17,060 nucleotides of DNA from Bacteriovorax stolpii (GCA_945890905.1 CAMDDI010000045.1:1-17060); one strand, 5' to 3'; shown: positions 1-7,078, counted from the first letter of the stretch. The notes: generated by a model from the sequence alone, not told the origin. A program made the numbers and translations.

Positions 1-1
1 A

Positions 2-613
2 ACTTCATTTGAAACTCTAAAATATCACTCTGATAAAATTTCAACCAGTGACCGAGATGAACTCTTTGAGATGATGGGTTCAGATATCCGCTACTTTAAA
101 GATCTTTTAGAAAAGCTCACCATTGTGGCCACTATTGAAGGCCCTAAGTATAAAGCATCCACCGAAACTATTGATGTTCAAGAAATTCTTGAATCCGAAA
201 TAAGAAACCGCCAAGTTGCCTCCGGGCATCTGAACTGGAGACTGCAACTGGATGATAAAAATCATTCTATGATGGCAGGTGATCAGCATCTCATCACACG
301 GCTTTTTAAAAATGCTTTTGATAATGCTTCCAGATACGCAAGTCACATGGTGAAAGTCTCTGTGAATTCCACCAAAGATAGAATCGAAGTTTTTGTCATG
401 GATGATGGTCCTGGCTTATCTCATGAGGCGATTGAATCTTTTGGTAAGCGACGTGAGCGAAGACACGTCAAAGAGCGAGACGCTCACGATTTTTCTTTGG
501 GTCTGGGATCTGTAATAATGAAGACAATTGCTGAAGCCCATGACGGATCTATCCAAATGTCTAATCTAAGTACTCATGGTGCTTGTTTGAAAGTCACCTT
601 CAAGCGCTACTAA
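2..613 (+). CDS. Sensor histidine kinase, C-terminal part (5' end outside window)
   Basis: This is the end of a two-component histidine kinase, which would phosphorylate a partner response regulator. The frame is open from base 2 with no stop, so the protein continues leftwards beyond the window and the Met at base 71 is internal. The visible part begins in the second helix of a dimerisation domain; the phosphorylated His must lie upstream. The HATPase_c domain follows, with an N-box (LFKNAFDNASRYA), a G1 box (DDGPGL) and a G2 box (LGLGSVIMKTIAEAHDG), and ends at the TAA at 611-613. All ATP-binding boxes look intact. No response regulator gene follows, so if a partner is encoded nearby it lies to the left. 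Input domain and stimulus cannot be seen. The family call is firm. Confidence 0.9.
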   Translation, partial: TSFETLKYHSDKISTSDRDELFEMMGSDIRYFKDLLEKLTIVATIEGPKYKASTETIDVQEILESEIRNRQVASGHLNWRLQLDDKNHSMMAGDQHLITRLFKNAFDNASRYASHMVKVSVNSTKDRIEVFVMDDGPGLSHEAIESFGKRRERRHVKERDAHDFSLGLGSVIMKTIAEAHDGSIQMSNLSTHGACLKVTFKRY

Positions 614-710
614 TCACACTCATTGACCTCTTTTGTTTCATTTTACTTTTTATGTGAGAGTTACTCCTCTATTAAGACTTATGAATATCATCTTAACTCT
701 CGCTATAGCT

Positions 711-740
711 ATGACATCTCCTTGCTCAAGGACATATAAT
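711..740 (+). promoter_or_regulatory. Sigma70-type promoter for the deformylase gene
   Basis: ATGACA (711-716) and a perfect TATAAT (735-740) are separated by 18 bases, matching consensus at 11 of 12 positions. Transcription would start near 747, giving a leader of about 87 bases before the ATG at 834. A second perfect -35 hexamer, TTGACA at 771-776, lies downstream but has only a poor -10 (CAAGAT, 795-800). Confidence 0.65.
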
Positions 741-779
741 GAAATTGTGGGCCACTTTTTTTCCGAGAGATTGACATCA

Positions 780-810
780 GGATGAATGGTCGTTCAAGAT
801 ATCTTCATCC
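780..810 (+). repeat. Inverted repeat / leader hairpin upstream of the deformylase
   Basis: GGATGAA (780-786) is the exact reverse complement of TTCATCC (804-810). Inside it lies a 10-bp perfect palindrome, AAGATATCTT (796-805). If transcription starts near 747, the repeat is in the 5' leader, 23 bases before the start codon. It could be an mRNA hairpin or an operator; the sequence does not decide. Confidence 0.4.
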
Positions 811-833
811 CCCACCTGTAGCAGTGAGATTTT

Positions 834-1403
834 ATGATCCAGCTTGTCAGTAGTTCCTTGTTTTTATTTTCTCTCGCAGCTTTTGCTGGCACCGGAAAAG
901 AACTCAGCATTATTCAGATTGGTCATCCAACTCTTCGGCAAACCGCTCGCGAAGTAAGTCTCGAAGAAATTCAGAGCCCTGCTTTTCAAACTCTCATTGA
1001 TGATATGGTTACCACCATGAAAGTTGCCGGCGGTGTGGGCCTGGCTGCTCCTCAAGTGAATCAATCAGTGCGCCTGTTTGTGATGAAGAGTGGACTTCGA
1101 GTTCCTCTCACAATTGTGATTAATCCAAAAATAGAGTATCTCGAAGCTGAAGGGACACAGAAATCAACTGAAGGATGCCTTTCTATTCCGGGCAGAACCG
1201 TAACCGTAAAAAGATTTAAAAAACTCCATATGAGTTACTATAATCGCAAAGGCGAATTCATTTCTCAAGAGGTGAAGAGCTTTAAGGCAATCATTTCTCA
1301 GCATGAGTATGATCACTTAAACGGGGTCATGATTGTAGATCTAGTCGATCAGATGCTCGGGGAGATTAATTTTGAGAAGTATATGAAAGCCCCACGAATG
1401 TAG
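834..1403 (+). CDS. def: Peptide deformylase with N-terminal export signal
   Basis: The protein belongs to the peptide deformylase family, metalloenzymes that remove the N-formyl group from nascent proteins. All three signature motifs are intact: GVGLAAPQ (residues 67-74), EGCLS (113-117, metal ligand Cys115) and QHEYDH (156-161, His157 and His161 as ligands, Glu158 catalytic). The 189-residue length is normal for the catalytic domain plus an extension. The odd part is the first 18 residues: a hydrophobic stretch ending in Ala-Phe-Ala before GTGKEL, which looks like a Sec signal with a signal-peptidase I site. No Lys or Arg precedes the hydrophobic core, which is atypical. A TGA at 825-827 closes the frame upstream, so this ATG is the first possible; a TTG at 858 would shorten the signal. 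It may be an exported paralogue rather than the housekeeping enzyme. No fmt gene is adjacent, unlike many def loci. Confidence 0.9.
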   Translation: MIQLVSSSLFLFSLAAFAGTGKELSIIQIGHPTLRQTAREVSLEEIQSPAFQTLIDDMVTTMKVAGGVGLAAPQVNQSVRLFVMKSGLRVPLTIVINPKIEYLEAEGTQKSTEGCLSIPGRTVTVKRFKKLHMSYYNRKGEFISQEVKSFKAIISQHEYDHLNGVMIVDLVDQMLGEINFEKYMKAPRM

Positions 1404-1431
1404 GCATTTCGAGCCTTTATCCCCAACAAAG

Positions 1432-1447
1432 CACTGTTCTAACAGTG
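1432..1447 (+). repeat. Small inverted repeat after the deformylase gene
   Basis: CACTGTT (1432-1438) and AACAGTG (1441-1447) are exact reverse complements around a 2-base centre. In RNA this gives a six-pair stem with a TCTA loop. No T-tract follows, so it is not a typical terminator on its own. Confidence 0.35.
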
Positions 1448-1457
1448 TAATAATTGC

Positions 1458-1489
1458 TGGTTTCATCATTTGAAACCACTTTGTTTTCA
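1458..1489 (+). terminator. Probable intrinsic terminator downstream of the deformylase gene
   Basis: TGGTTTCA (1458-1465) and TGAAACCA (1471-1478) form an 8-bp perfect stem with a TCATT loop, followed by CTTTGTTTT. Stem and imperfect T-tract fit a weak to moderate rho-independent terminator separating this gene from the regulator at 1553. Confidence 0.5.
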
Positions 1490-1496
1490 CCACCCA

Positions 1497-1525
1497 TTGT
1501 AACCTATCCCCAAATATTTTATACC
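1497..1525 (+). promoter_or_regulatory. Promoter of the TIGR02147 regulator operon
   Basis: TTGTAA (1497-1502) and TATACC (1520-1525) have the ideal 17-base spacing, each matching consensus at four of six positions. The predicted start near 1532 gives a leader of about 20 bases containing the Shine-Dalgarno GGATAGGA (1541-1548). Confidence 0.5.
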
Positions 1526-1547
1526 TACGCTATCAACACGGGATAGG
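1503..1547 (+). promoter_or_regulatory. Inverted repeat flanking the -10 box, candidate operator
   Basis: CCTATCCC (1503-1510) and GGGATAGG (1540-1547) are exact 8-bp reverse complements, centres 37 bp apart. The left arm abuts the -35 box. The right arm is the Shine-Dalgarno region of the regulator gene. A related CTATC lies between them at 1530-1534. This suggests an autoregulatory operator, or an RNA stem masking the ribosome site on transcripts reading through from upstream. Confidence 0.45.
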
Positions 1548-1552
1548 ACGCA

Positions 1553-2314
1553 ATGGAATTTCAATCGGCAAGACAGCTACTACAGAAAGAGTTCACAACT
1601 AGATGTGAAAAGAATCCGAGCTATTCTTTGCGCTCTTTTGCCAAGTCACTTGGAATCAGCCACACGGTTCTTTCTTTGGTGATGTCGGCCAAGCGTCCCC
1701 TTTCAAAGGGTGCTTGTGAGAAAGTTTCTGAGCGCTTAAATTTAGGACCTGTTGAGAGACAAAAATTATTAACTCTCCAAAATGCAAAATCGAAGAAACC
1801 GATCAAGGCTGCAGCTTTTGAATTTCAAAAAGTAGACCTTGCTACCTTTGAACTTATTTCAAACTGGATTCACTACGCTATTTTAAGTTTATTGGAAGTT
1901 GAAGGAAGTGAGTTTGAACCAAAGTGGTTAGCCTCTCGTTTAGGTGCCAATGAAATGCAAGTCCGCATCGCCATGGACTGTCTAAAAGAATTGGGTCTTG
2001 TTAAAGAAACTAAAGGCAAATGGAAGCAAACTGGCAAAGCCATCAAAGTTGAAAATAATGTTTCAACCGTTGGAACCAAAAAATTTCAAAAGCAATTACT
2101 AGAAAAGGCCATCGAGTCTTTGGAAAACGATCCCATAGAAGTGCGTGACTTCTCTTCTATGACCCTGGCAATGGATCCCAAAGACATTCCCTACGCTAAA
2201 GAGCGAATCCGCCAATTCAGACGTGAATTGACTGCTGAGCTAGAAGTGAAAGGAAAGCCACGTGAAGTTTATAATTTAACCGTACAAATTTATCCAGTAA
2301 CTAAGGAAGTTTAA
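1553..2314 (+). CDS. TIGR02147/DUF4423 family transcriptional regulator
   Basis: A cytoplasmic DNA-binding regulator of the TIGR02147 family, first defined as a Fibrobacter paralogous family and also found in Bdellovibrio-like bacteria. Residues about 20-70 are a lambda-repressor-like helix-turn-helix (LRSFAKSLGISHTVLSLVMS). The DUF4423 region follows: the NWIHYAILSLLEV signature, a winged-helix-like part (about 115-160) and the C-terminal signature with IEVRDFSSMTLAM and VYNLTVQIYPVTK. Its 253 residues fit the family. The ATG has a good Shine-Dalgarno (GGATAGGA). The stop lies one base before the ATG of the next gene, so the two form an operon and the secreted neighbour is the likeliest client. 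An inverted repeat overlaps the promoter and ribosome site, suggesting autoregulation. The ligand is unknown. Confidence 0.9.
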   Translation: MEFQSARQLLQKEFTTRCEKNPSYSLRSFAKSLGISHTVLSLVMSAKRPLSKGACEKVSERLNLGPVERQKLLTLQNAKSKKPIKAAAFEFQKVDLATFELISNWIHYAILSLLEVEGSEFEPKWLASRLGANEMQVRIAMDCLKELGLVKETKGKWKQTGKAIKVENNVSTVGTKKFQKQLLEKAIESLENDPIEVRDFSSMTLAMDPKDIPYAKERIRQFRRELTAELEVKGKPREVYNLTVQIYPVTKEV

Positions 2315-2315
2315 A

Positions 2316-3323
2316 ATGAACATTAAAAAATTAGGATTTTTGTTACTCACAGCGATTTCGCTGACAGTTTTTGCAGGAAATGAAGGTGGGCATGGAGGAG
2401 ATCCTGTGGCCCAATCTTTTGTGAGTACGATGAAACAGGTCTCACTTTATCTCGATCAAAATCCAACAGCTTTGGTAAGAGCTAGTCGAAATGAAGCCAG
2501 GACTATTATTAAAAGACTCCAAGATAGTCTGGGTCAGACGCAGACTGCGAGTTTGGTGCAAATTGTGACAAATAGACCTCGAGATAATTTTGGAGTTGAA
2601 AAAGCAGCGGTTTCGACATTCAGTCCTCTCAAAGTTCTTCTTCACAGAGAGAGCTGGGTTCAGACAGGGATTTCTGATCGAGAAGCTGTAAAAAAAGATC
2701 AGGTCATCTTAGCTGCAATGGAGCTCTTGCTTCTCATTGATTTGGAAGCCAATCGTTATGAAGTTGCTAGCAGAGTATTTGGTAATAATTACTTAAAAGT
2801 TCTGGCTGCTCAAGACATTGAGAATCCTAATGTGCCAAAAATTCCTGAGAATAATGGGCCTTTAGAAATTAAGATTACTGGTCGTCAACACGCACTAGTG
2901 CGAGATGCGGTTTTTCAGATCGTGTTGGTTTCGAAGTTTTCTAATTGCAGGACTCAAAAAATGTCTCACCCTGAACGATCGGATTACCATGGAATTATGG
3001 TGGCTCCAAATGGAAACAGCTGGGGTGCAACAACTGACGATTCTAGTGAAATGGTTTATGAAATTACTCGAAATCAAGACGGATCACAAATTCGAATAAG
3101 AGCTAATGCAAAAAGATGGGACGCTGGCGTTACTGTAACTAGTTGGGATAAACCTTTAACTGGCCTTCACACCCAGACTTTTACTTTTAATAAAGATCAA
3201 ACACTCATTATTGGATACGAAAGTTCTGCTTATACCTTAGGATGGAATAAAGTTGGCCCATTGTATGACCCACAAGAAGTTTATGGATGGAAAAAGGAAA
3301 GTGGTTTTAGTTGTGTTGAATAA
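2316..3323 (+). CDS. Secreted protein of unknown function in operon with the TIGR02147 regulator
   Basis: I do not recognise the family. The 335-residue protein starts with a clear Sec signal peptide (two lysines, then a hydrophobic core) and a probable cleavage after Ala20 in TVFA-GNEG. The mature protein begins with a Gly/His-rich GNEGGHGGD, then a mainly helical part to about residue 180. The C-terminal part has many Trp, Thr and aromatic residues in alternating patterns, suggesting beta structure. The mature part has two cysteines, one mid-protein (SNCRTQK) and one three residues from the end (FSCVE), so a disulphide is possible. The start one base after the regulator's stop, with AAGGAAG before it, indicates coupled translation. 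Export to periplasm or outside is inferred from the signal only. Confidence 0.8.
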   Translation: MNIKKLGFLLLTAISLTVFAGNEGGHGGDPVAQSFVSTMKQVSLYLDQNPTALVRASRNEARTIIKRLQDSLGQTQTASLVQIVTNRPRDNFGVEKAAVSTFSPLKVLLHRESWVQTGISDREAVKKDQVILAAMELLLLIDLEANRYEVASRVFGNNYLKVLAAQDIENPNVPKIPENNGPLEIKITGRQHALVRDAVFQIVLVSKFSNCRTQKMSHPERSDYHGIMVAPNGNSWGATTDDSSEMVYEITRNQDGSQIRIRANAKRWDAGVTVTSWDKPLTGLHTQTFTFNKDQTLIIGYESSAYTLGWNKVGPLYDPQEVYGWKKESGFSCVE

Positions 3324-3349
3324 ACTTCTTACTTCTGTCCTTAATTGAT

Positions 3350-3835
3350 TCAAAGATTTTTTAAATACCAATGGTCACAACCAAAATGCCCAGTTGTGCC
3401 CATTGGTCCTTCTAAAATACCGAATCCATTTTTTAAATAAAGTTTTCGTGCATCAGCCATTAGTTTTAAAGTTTCTAGATAGCACTGTTTATACCCAAAC
3501 TCTCGGGCCTTCACTAAACACTGATCCATCATCTTCTGCCCAAATCCCAACCCCCGAAGCTCTTTTTTGAAATACATCTTCCGAAGCTCACAAGTGCACT
3601 TATCGCCACCTATCAGCGGCGCAATTCCACCCCCACCCAGAATCTTCCCCTCTCTTTCCACCACAAAGTAGGCATGGCGAGGTTTTGCGTAGGCCTGGGC
3701 CATGTGACTCACTTCCGGATCTATCATGGCAAAGCCCGGGCCCGAAGCACCAAACTCAGGCATAACCTCCCGTATCAAACTGGCCACCTGAATTTCATCT
3801 GCAAGCTCTATAGGGCGTATAAGAATTTTTGACAC
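3350..3835 (-). CDS. GNAT family N-acetyltransferase
   Basis: A 161-residue single-domain GNAT protein, expected to transfer an acetyl group from acetyl-CoA to an amine. Motif A, which binds the CoA pyrophosphate, is at about residues 84-106: LRKMYFKKELRGLGFGQKMM, containing the RGLGFG loop. Motif B follows with YLETLKLMADARKLYLKNGF. The N-terminus (ILIRPIELADEIQVASLI) is the usual first strand and helix. It starts with GTG, and GAGGA lies just upstream, which supports this start. It converges on the secreted-protein gene with a 26-base gap and no terminator hairpin. Substrate cannot be predicted. Confidence 0.9.
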   Translation of the reverse strand: MSKILIRPIELADEIQVASLIREVMPEFGASGPGFAMIDPEVSHMAQAYAKPRHAYFVVEREGKILGGGGIAPLIGGDKCTCELRKMYFKKELRGLGFGQKMMDQCLVKAREFGYKQCYLETLKLMADARKLYLKNGFGILEGPMGTTGHFGCDHWYLKNL

Positions 3836-3850
3836 TTTTTCCTCACTCTA

Positions 3851-3891
3851 TCGGCAATAAAGTCCCTCTTATTATCGGAGAAACTTGCCGA
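3851..3891 (+). repeat. Inverted repeat in the divergent GNAT / secreted-protein promoter region
   Basis: TCGGCAA (3851-3857) and TTGCCGA (3885-3891) are exact reverse complements 27 bases apart, in the 121-bp gap between divergent genes. A partial third copy (ATCGGAG) lies between them. A possible operator; weak on its own. Confidence 0.3.
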
Positions 3892-3905
3892 GTTTTCCCG
3901 AATCC

Positions 3906-3924
3906 ATCAGGAGGTTATCCTGAT
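3906..3924 (+). repeat. Inverted repeat 33 bp upstream of the 626-residue secreted protein
   Basis: ATCAGGA (3906-3912) and TCCTGAT (3918-3924) form a 7-bp perfect stem with a GGTTA loop. There is no T-run after it and it precedes the gene at 3957, so an operator or leader hairpin is more likely than a terminator. Confidence 0.35.
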
Positions 3925-3956
3925 TATTCTACCAAAGTTTTAAGATAAGGCATTTC

Positions 3957-5837
3957 ATGAAAAAATGGCCCCTGTTTTTTATCGCCCTTTTACCCATCAT
4001 GGCATCAGCTTACAGTGTAAGAAAATGGACAGGCTCTGACGAGACACTCTCTTCAGATTTAATACTCATCCAAAAGAAGGCCAACTGGAACCAACACTCT
4101 CTTTCCTTCTCGAGAAATACCGATTCTGAAACCAACCAAGTGCAAGTCCAATGTAATGGATCAAATATTCATTTAGTGGTTCAAAGTACGGCCAATGAGC
4201 ATGTGAGCACTCTTTATCACGCACTCTTCAAAATGGGCTTCCTCTTCCCTCATCCACGCTGGCAAATCTCACCTACCGAGCAGCAGGCCCTCAGTCACTG
4301 CGGGAAAACTTTCGAGTGGCATCCCGCTTTTCCAGAGCGCGGCTTCCATCTTCACACTCTCCATCCCAATGAATGGGTAAAAGGTTTTCTTGAAGGAGAT
4401 GAAGAGATTGCCCTAGATATGGTTCGCTGGCTTGCCCGCAATAGACAAAACGTTCTAGATTTAAGTCTCATGAGACCCGAATGGACCAAGCAAAAAAACT
4501 CTCTGAAAAAACCTTTCGCTCTCGCTAAAAATCTTGGCATCACCCGAGGCGTGTCTCTAGGGGCCGCATTTCAGCAGCAGAATAGTTTTAAACTGGTACC
4601 GATGTTTGAAGCCCTCTCTGGCAGAGGCGATAAGGTAGCTTTGTTAAAGAGCATTCACATGCTCAATAAAGCTCTAGACTATGATTTCATGACCATGGAA
4701 ATTGGAACAAGTGAATTTACGGCCATGAATTATGAGCGCGCTCTTGCATGGATTGATATTGCAGCAGCTGAAATGAAAAAAGAAGGCAAGAAGCTCTTCA
4801 CCAAAGTGCATGTATCTACCAATCAAATTGATCCGAAGTGGGGAAACTTTAACTTTCTTCCGCGCTATGCTTCTGCCGATGTAGGTGTTCTTCCTCATAC
4901 GGTAATGTTCTATGGCCTAGAGGATAGCAATGTCCCGATGTATGGAAATAAGAACTTTTTCCATATGATGACCTTTATGCAAGAAGAGAAAAATCATCGT
5001 GATGTATGGTACTACCCTGAAACAAGTTACTGGGTGGGAATGGACGCAGATGTTCCACTTTTCTTAACTGATTATTTAAGAGCCCGGGCCAGTGATATGA
5101 AGCTGCTTCATCCAGAAGGAATTCGTGGACACTTCAATTTCACGAGTGGTCAAGAATTGGGAAACTGGCTATTTGATTGGAACGTGTGTCTCAATAGTGA
5201 CTTAGACCTAAACTTTGATCCTCTCGCAGGACTTAAGCTTCTGGGAGAAGATGAAGCCGTTTGGACAAAAATTCTCGATTTTCAAACTAAGCATTTTAAA
5301 GAAAATCAGCTCATCGCCATTTTGAGTTTCTCAAATGTTCAAGACGAACTTTCTTCAGGACATAGAATTCACGAAAGAAAAATTATCAAAGAAGTAGCTC
5401 ATTCAGCAGTTATTCGTGAGTCAGAGATTCTTAAGCTAGAAACGGCTTTAAAAGAAGTGCCTGATCTAACAGAAATTAAAAATGAAGAACTCCGAGGCAT
5501 GCTCAAAGTCACTGAGCTTCGTATTCATCACGCCTTGGCCGTGAGAAAATCACTGCGCTTTAAACCAGAGTCTCAGGGACGCGAGAACTTAATCCGTGAG
5601 GCTTCAAAAATCCGTCTTGAGGCGAAATCTATTTTGGCCGGAGTGCGAAACACAACTTCACGCTACCCTTCTTCAAATATTTTTGAAAAAGACAAAAATA
5701 TTACAAGCTATGACTTTGGATATCTCTGGACTGCAGTTACTCTGCATTTCTGGGAAAGAGAAGAGCTGATGGTGAAAAATAACAATTACTTCCCATTCTT
5801 CAATAACATCTATGATGTCTTTGATATTGTTTTCTAA
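3957..5837 (+). CDS. Large secreted protein, resembles GH67/GH20-type glycoside hydrolases (DUF4838-like)
   Basis: A 626-residue exported protein with a signal peptide (MKKWPLFFIALLPIMASA, cleavage near residue 18). Residues about 60-125 resemble the small N-terminal domain that precedes the barrel in alpha-glucuronidases and related hydrolases, with LYHALFKMGFLFPHPRWQISP. Then WHPAFPERGFHLHTLHP (121-137) and a helix ending in RWLARNRQNVLDLSL (157-171) look like the first elements of a TIM barrel. A barrel to about residue 400 is plausible (LPHTVMFYGLEDSN, WYYPETSYWVGMD). The rest is helical and charged. I could not assign catalytic acids, so hydrolase activity is a guess. AAGG precedes the ATG by seven bases. 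It ends in a 4-base tail-to-tail overlap with the MazG-like gene. Envelope or prey polysaccharide is the likely target if it is an enzyme. Confidence 0.75.
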   Translation: MKKWPLFFIALLPIMASAYSVRKWTGSDETLSSDLILIQKKANWNQHSLSFSRNTDSETNQVQVQCNGSNIHLVVQSTANEHVSTLYHALFKMGFLFPHPRWQISPTEQQALSHCGKTFEWHPAFPERGFHLHTLHPNEWVKGFLEGDEEIALDMVRWLARNRQNVLDLSLMRPEWTKQKNSLKKPFALAKNLGITRGVSLGAAFQQQNSFKLVPMFEALSGRGDKVALLKSIHMLNKALDYDFMTMEIGTSEFTAMNYERALAWIDIAAAEMKKEGKKLFTKVHVSTNQIDPKWGNFNFLPRYASADVGVLPHTVMFYGLEDSNVPMYGNKNFFHMMTFMQEEKNHRDVWYYPETSYWVGMDADVPLFLTDYLRARASDMKLLHPEGIRGHFNFTSGQELGNWLFDWNVCLNSDLDLNFDPLAGLKLLGEDEAVWTKILDFQTKHFKENQLIAILSFSNVQDELSSGHRIHERKIIKEVAHSAVIRESEILKLETALKEVPDLTEIKNEELRGMLKVTELRIHHALAVRKSLRFKPESQGRENLIREASKIRLEAKSILAGVRNTTSRYPSSNIFEKDKNITSYDFGYLWTAVTLHFWEREELMVKNNNYFPFFNNIYDVFDIVF

Positions 5838-6193
5838 AACTCGTCGTATTTTTTAGCGTTCCCGCGGGCCAATTCCACTGGGTACTTGGCCCCATTCTTC
5901 TTCATCTTACTTTTCACTGCGGCTTCCAGATCCATATTTGTCTTACTCACAATTCTCAAAAGATATACAAAGATATCGGCCACCTCGTCTTGGACTTTTT
6001 GAAATTTCTCAGGATCCTGTGTAATCTTGGCGGCTTCTTCTTCCGAGAGCCATTGAAAAATTTCTAAAAGTTCAGAGGACTCCACACTTAAGGCTATGGA
6101 GAGGTTTTTAAGAGAGTGAAACTTATCCCAGTCCCTCTCTTGAACAAATGTCTCAATGTCTTTGTTTAAACTTACTAAATCGATGTTTTTCAT
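5834..6193 (-). CDS. MazG-like nucleotide pyrophosphohydrolase, dCTP pyrophosphatase 1 type
   Basis: A 119-residue all-alpha NTP pyrophosphatase. It closely resembles DCTPP1 (RS21-C6), which hydrolyses dCTP and modified dCTP to the monophosphate and pyrophosphate: shared patterns include FVQERDWDKFHSLKNL at the start, EIFQWLSEEE, and KYPVELARGNAKKYDEF at the end. The metal-binding signature is complete: E38-S-S-E41 and E70-V-A-D73. The likely role is cleaning the dNTP pool in the cytoplasm; substrate is inferred from similarity. The ATG is directly preceded by AAGGGA, an unusually short spacing. Only 45 bp separate it from divergent rlmF. Its stop shares the bases CTAA with the stop of the convergent 626-residue gene. 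Confidence 0.88.
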   Translation of the reverse strand: MKNIDLVSLNKDIETFVQERDWDKFHSLKNLSIALSVESSELLEIFQWLSEEEAAKITQDPEKFQKVQDEVADIFVYLLRIVSKTNMDLEAAVKSKMKKNGAKYPVELARGNAKKYDEF

Positions 6194-6199
6194 TCCCTT

Positions 6200-6229
6200 A
6201 ATATATACAAATTAGGCGAAGACGCCTAA
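6200..6229. promoter_or_regulatory. Compact divergent promoter with perfect hairpin between mazG-like gene and rlmF
   Basis: The 45-bp gap holds an alternating AT block (TTAATATATACAA, 6198-6210) that offers -10-like hexamers on both strands (for example TATACA at 6204-6209 on the plus strand). Next comes a perfect inverted repeat, TTAGGCG (6212-6218), loop AAGA, CGCCTAA (6223-6229), ending nine bases before the rlmF ATG. No convincing Shine-Dalgarno precedes rlmF. Confidence 0.45.
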
Positions 6230-6238
6230 CCTTTTGGT

Positions 6239-7078
6239 ATGCATCAACGTAACCGTCACCTGTCACGCTATCCCATGAAAGAACTCATCCAGAGCCTTCC
6301 TGCCCTTAGGGATTTTGTGAAGGACGAAACTATTGATTTTTCAAATCCAGATGCTGTCAAAACTCTGAATCAGTCCCTGCTTAAATACTTCTATGGCGTC
6401 ACAAAATGGAATATTCCCGAAGGTTACCTCTGTCCACCCATTCCAGGTCGCGCGGATTACATTCACCATCTTGCGGATTTGATCTCACTTAAAAAGAAAG
6501 CCCACATATTAGATATCGGCACCGGGGCCAATGGTGTTTATCCCCTTCTCGCTTTTGCTGAATATGGTTGGACTTCAGTAGGAAGTGACATTGATGAAGC
6601 AGCGTTAAAATCTCTGGACCTGGTTTTAAAAGAGAATCCTTCATTTCAAAAAGGTATTGAACTTCGACTTCAAACTCACTCCAAGAGTATTTTTAAAAAT
6701 ATTATCAAACCCGGAGAATATTTTGATCTCACCCTCTGCAATCCACCTTTTCATGCTTCTCTGGAAGAGGCCCAAGCAGGAACTGAGCGCAAATGGAAGA
6801 ACTTAGGAAAACCGAAATCTGGCTCAAAAATGTTAAACTTCGGTGGCCAAAAAGCAGAACTCTGGTGCGAAGGTGGGGAGAAAGCCTTTATTGCCCAGAT
6901 GATTTTTGAAAGTACCCAATATGCAAAACAAGTGGGATGGTTCACAACTCTAGTTTCAAAAGAGGCGAATCTGCCATTTCTCTATAAGCAGTTAGAAAAA
7001 ATTAAAACCACCGAGATTCGGACTCTGGATATGTCACAGGGTCAGAAAAAGAGCCGCATCCTTGCTTGGAAGCTTTAA
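6239..7078 (+). CDS. rlmF: 23S rRNA (adenine1618-N6)-methyltransferase RlmF
   Basis: RlmF transfers a methyl group from S-adenosylmethionine to N6 of A1618 (E. coli numbering) in 23S rRNA. The family's start is clear: MHQRNRHLSRYP, then LNQSLLKYFYGVTKWNIP and GYLCPPIPGRADYIHHLADL (residues 62-81). The SAM site is LDIGTGANG (91-99) with an acidic SDID at about 116-119. The catalytic NPPF is at 168-171. The end (EIRTLDMSQGQKKSRILAWKL) also fits. Its 279 residues are slightly shorter than the E. coli enzyme (308). The start is fixed by the conserved N-terminus even though there is no clear ribosome-binding site; a perfect hairpin sits nine bases upstream. It is divergent from the dCTPase-like gene. 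Confidence 0.95.
   Translation: MHQRNRHLSRYPMKELIQSLPALRDFVKDETIDFSNPDAVKTLNQSLLKYFYGVTKWNIPEGYLCPPIPGRADYIHHLADLISLKKKAHILDIGTGANGVYPLLAFAEYGWTSVGSDIDEAALKSLDLVLKENPSFQKGIELRLQTHSKSIFKNIIKPGEYFDLTLCNPPFHASLEEAQAGTERKWKNLGKPKSGSKMLNFGGQKAELWCEGGEKAFIAQMIFESTQYAKQVGWFTTLVSKEANLPFLYKQLEKIKTTEIRTLDMSQGQKKSRILAWKL

Noticed and set aside
71..76. ATG-ATG at 71 as the start of a short ATPase-domain protein
   Set aside because: The frame continues open to base 2 and the residues before it look like part of a dimerisation helix; the gene is truncated by the window.
681..785. 34-codon ORF starting MNIILTLAIAM in the deformylase upstream region
   Set aside because: No ribosome site, and it overlaps the near-consensus promoter at 711-740 and the leader. 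A hydrophobic start alone is not enough to call a small exported peptide.
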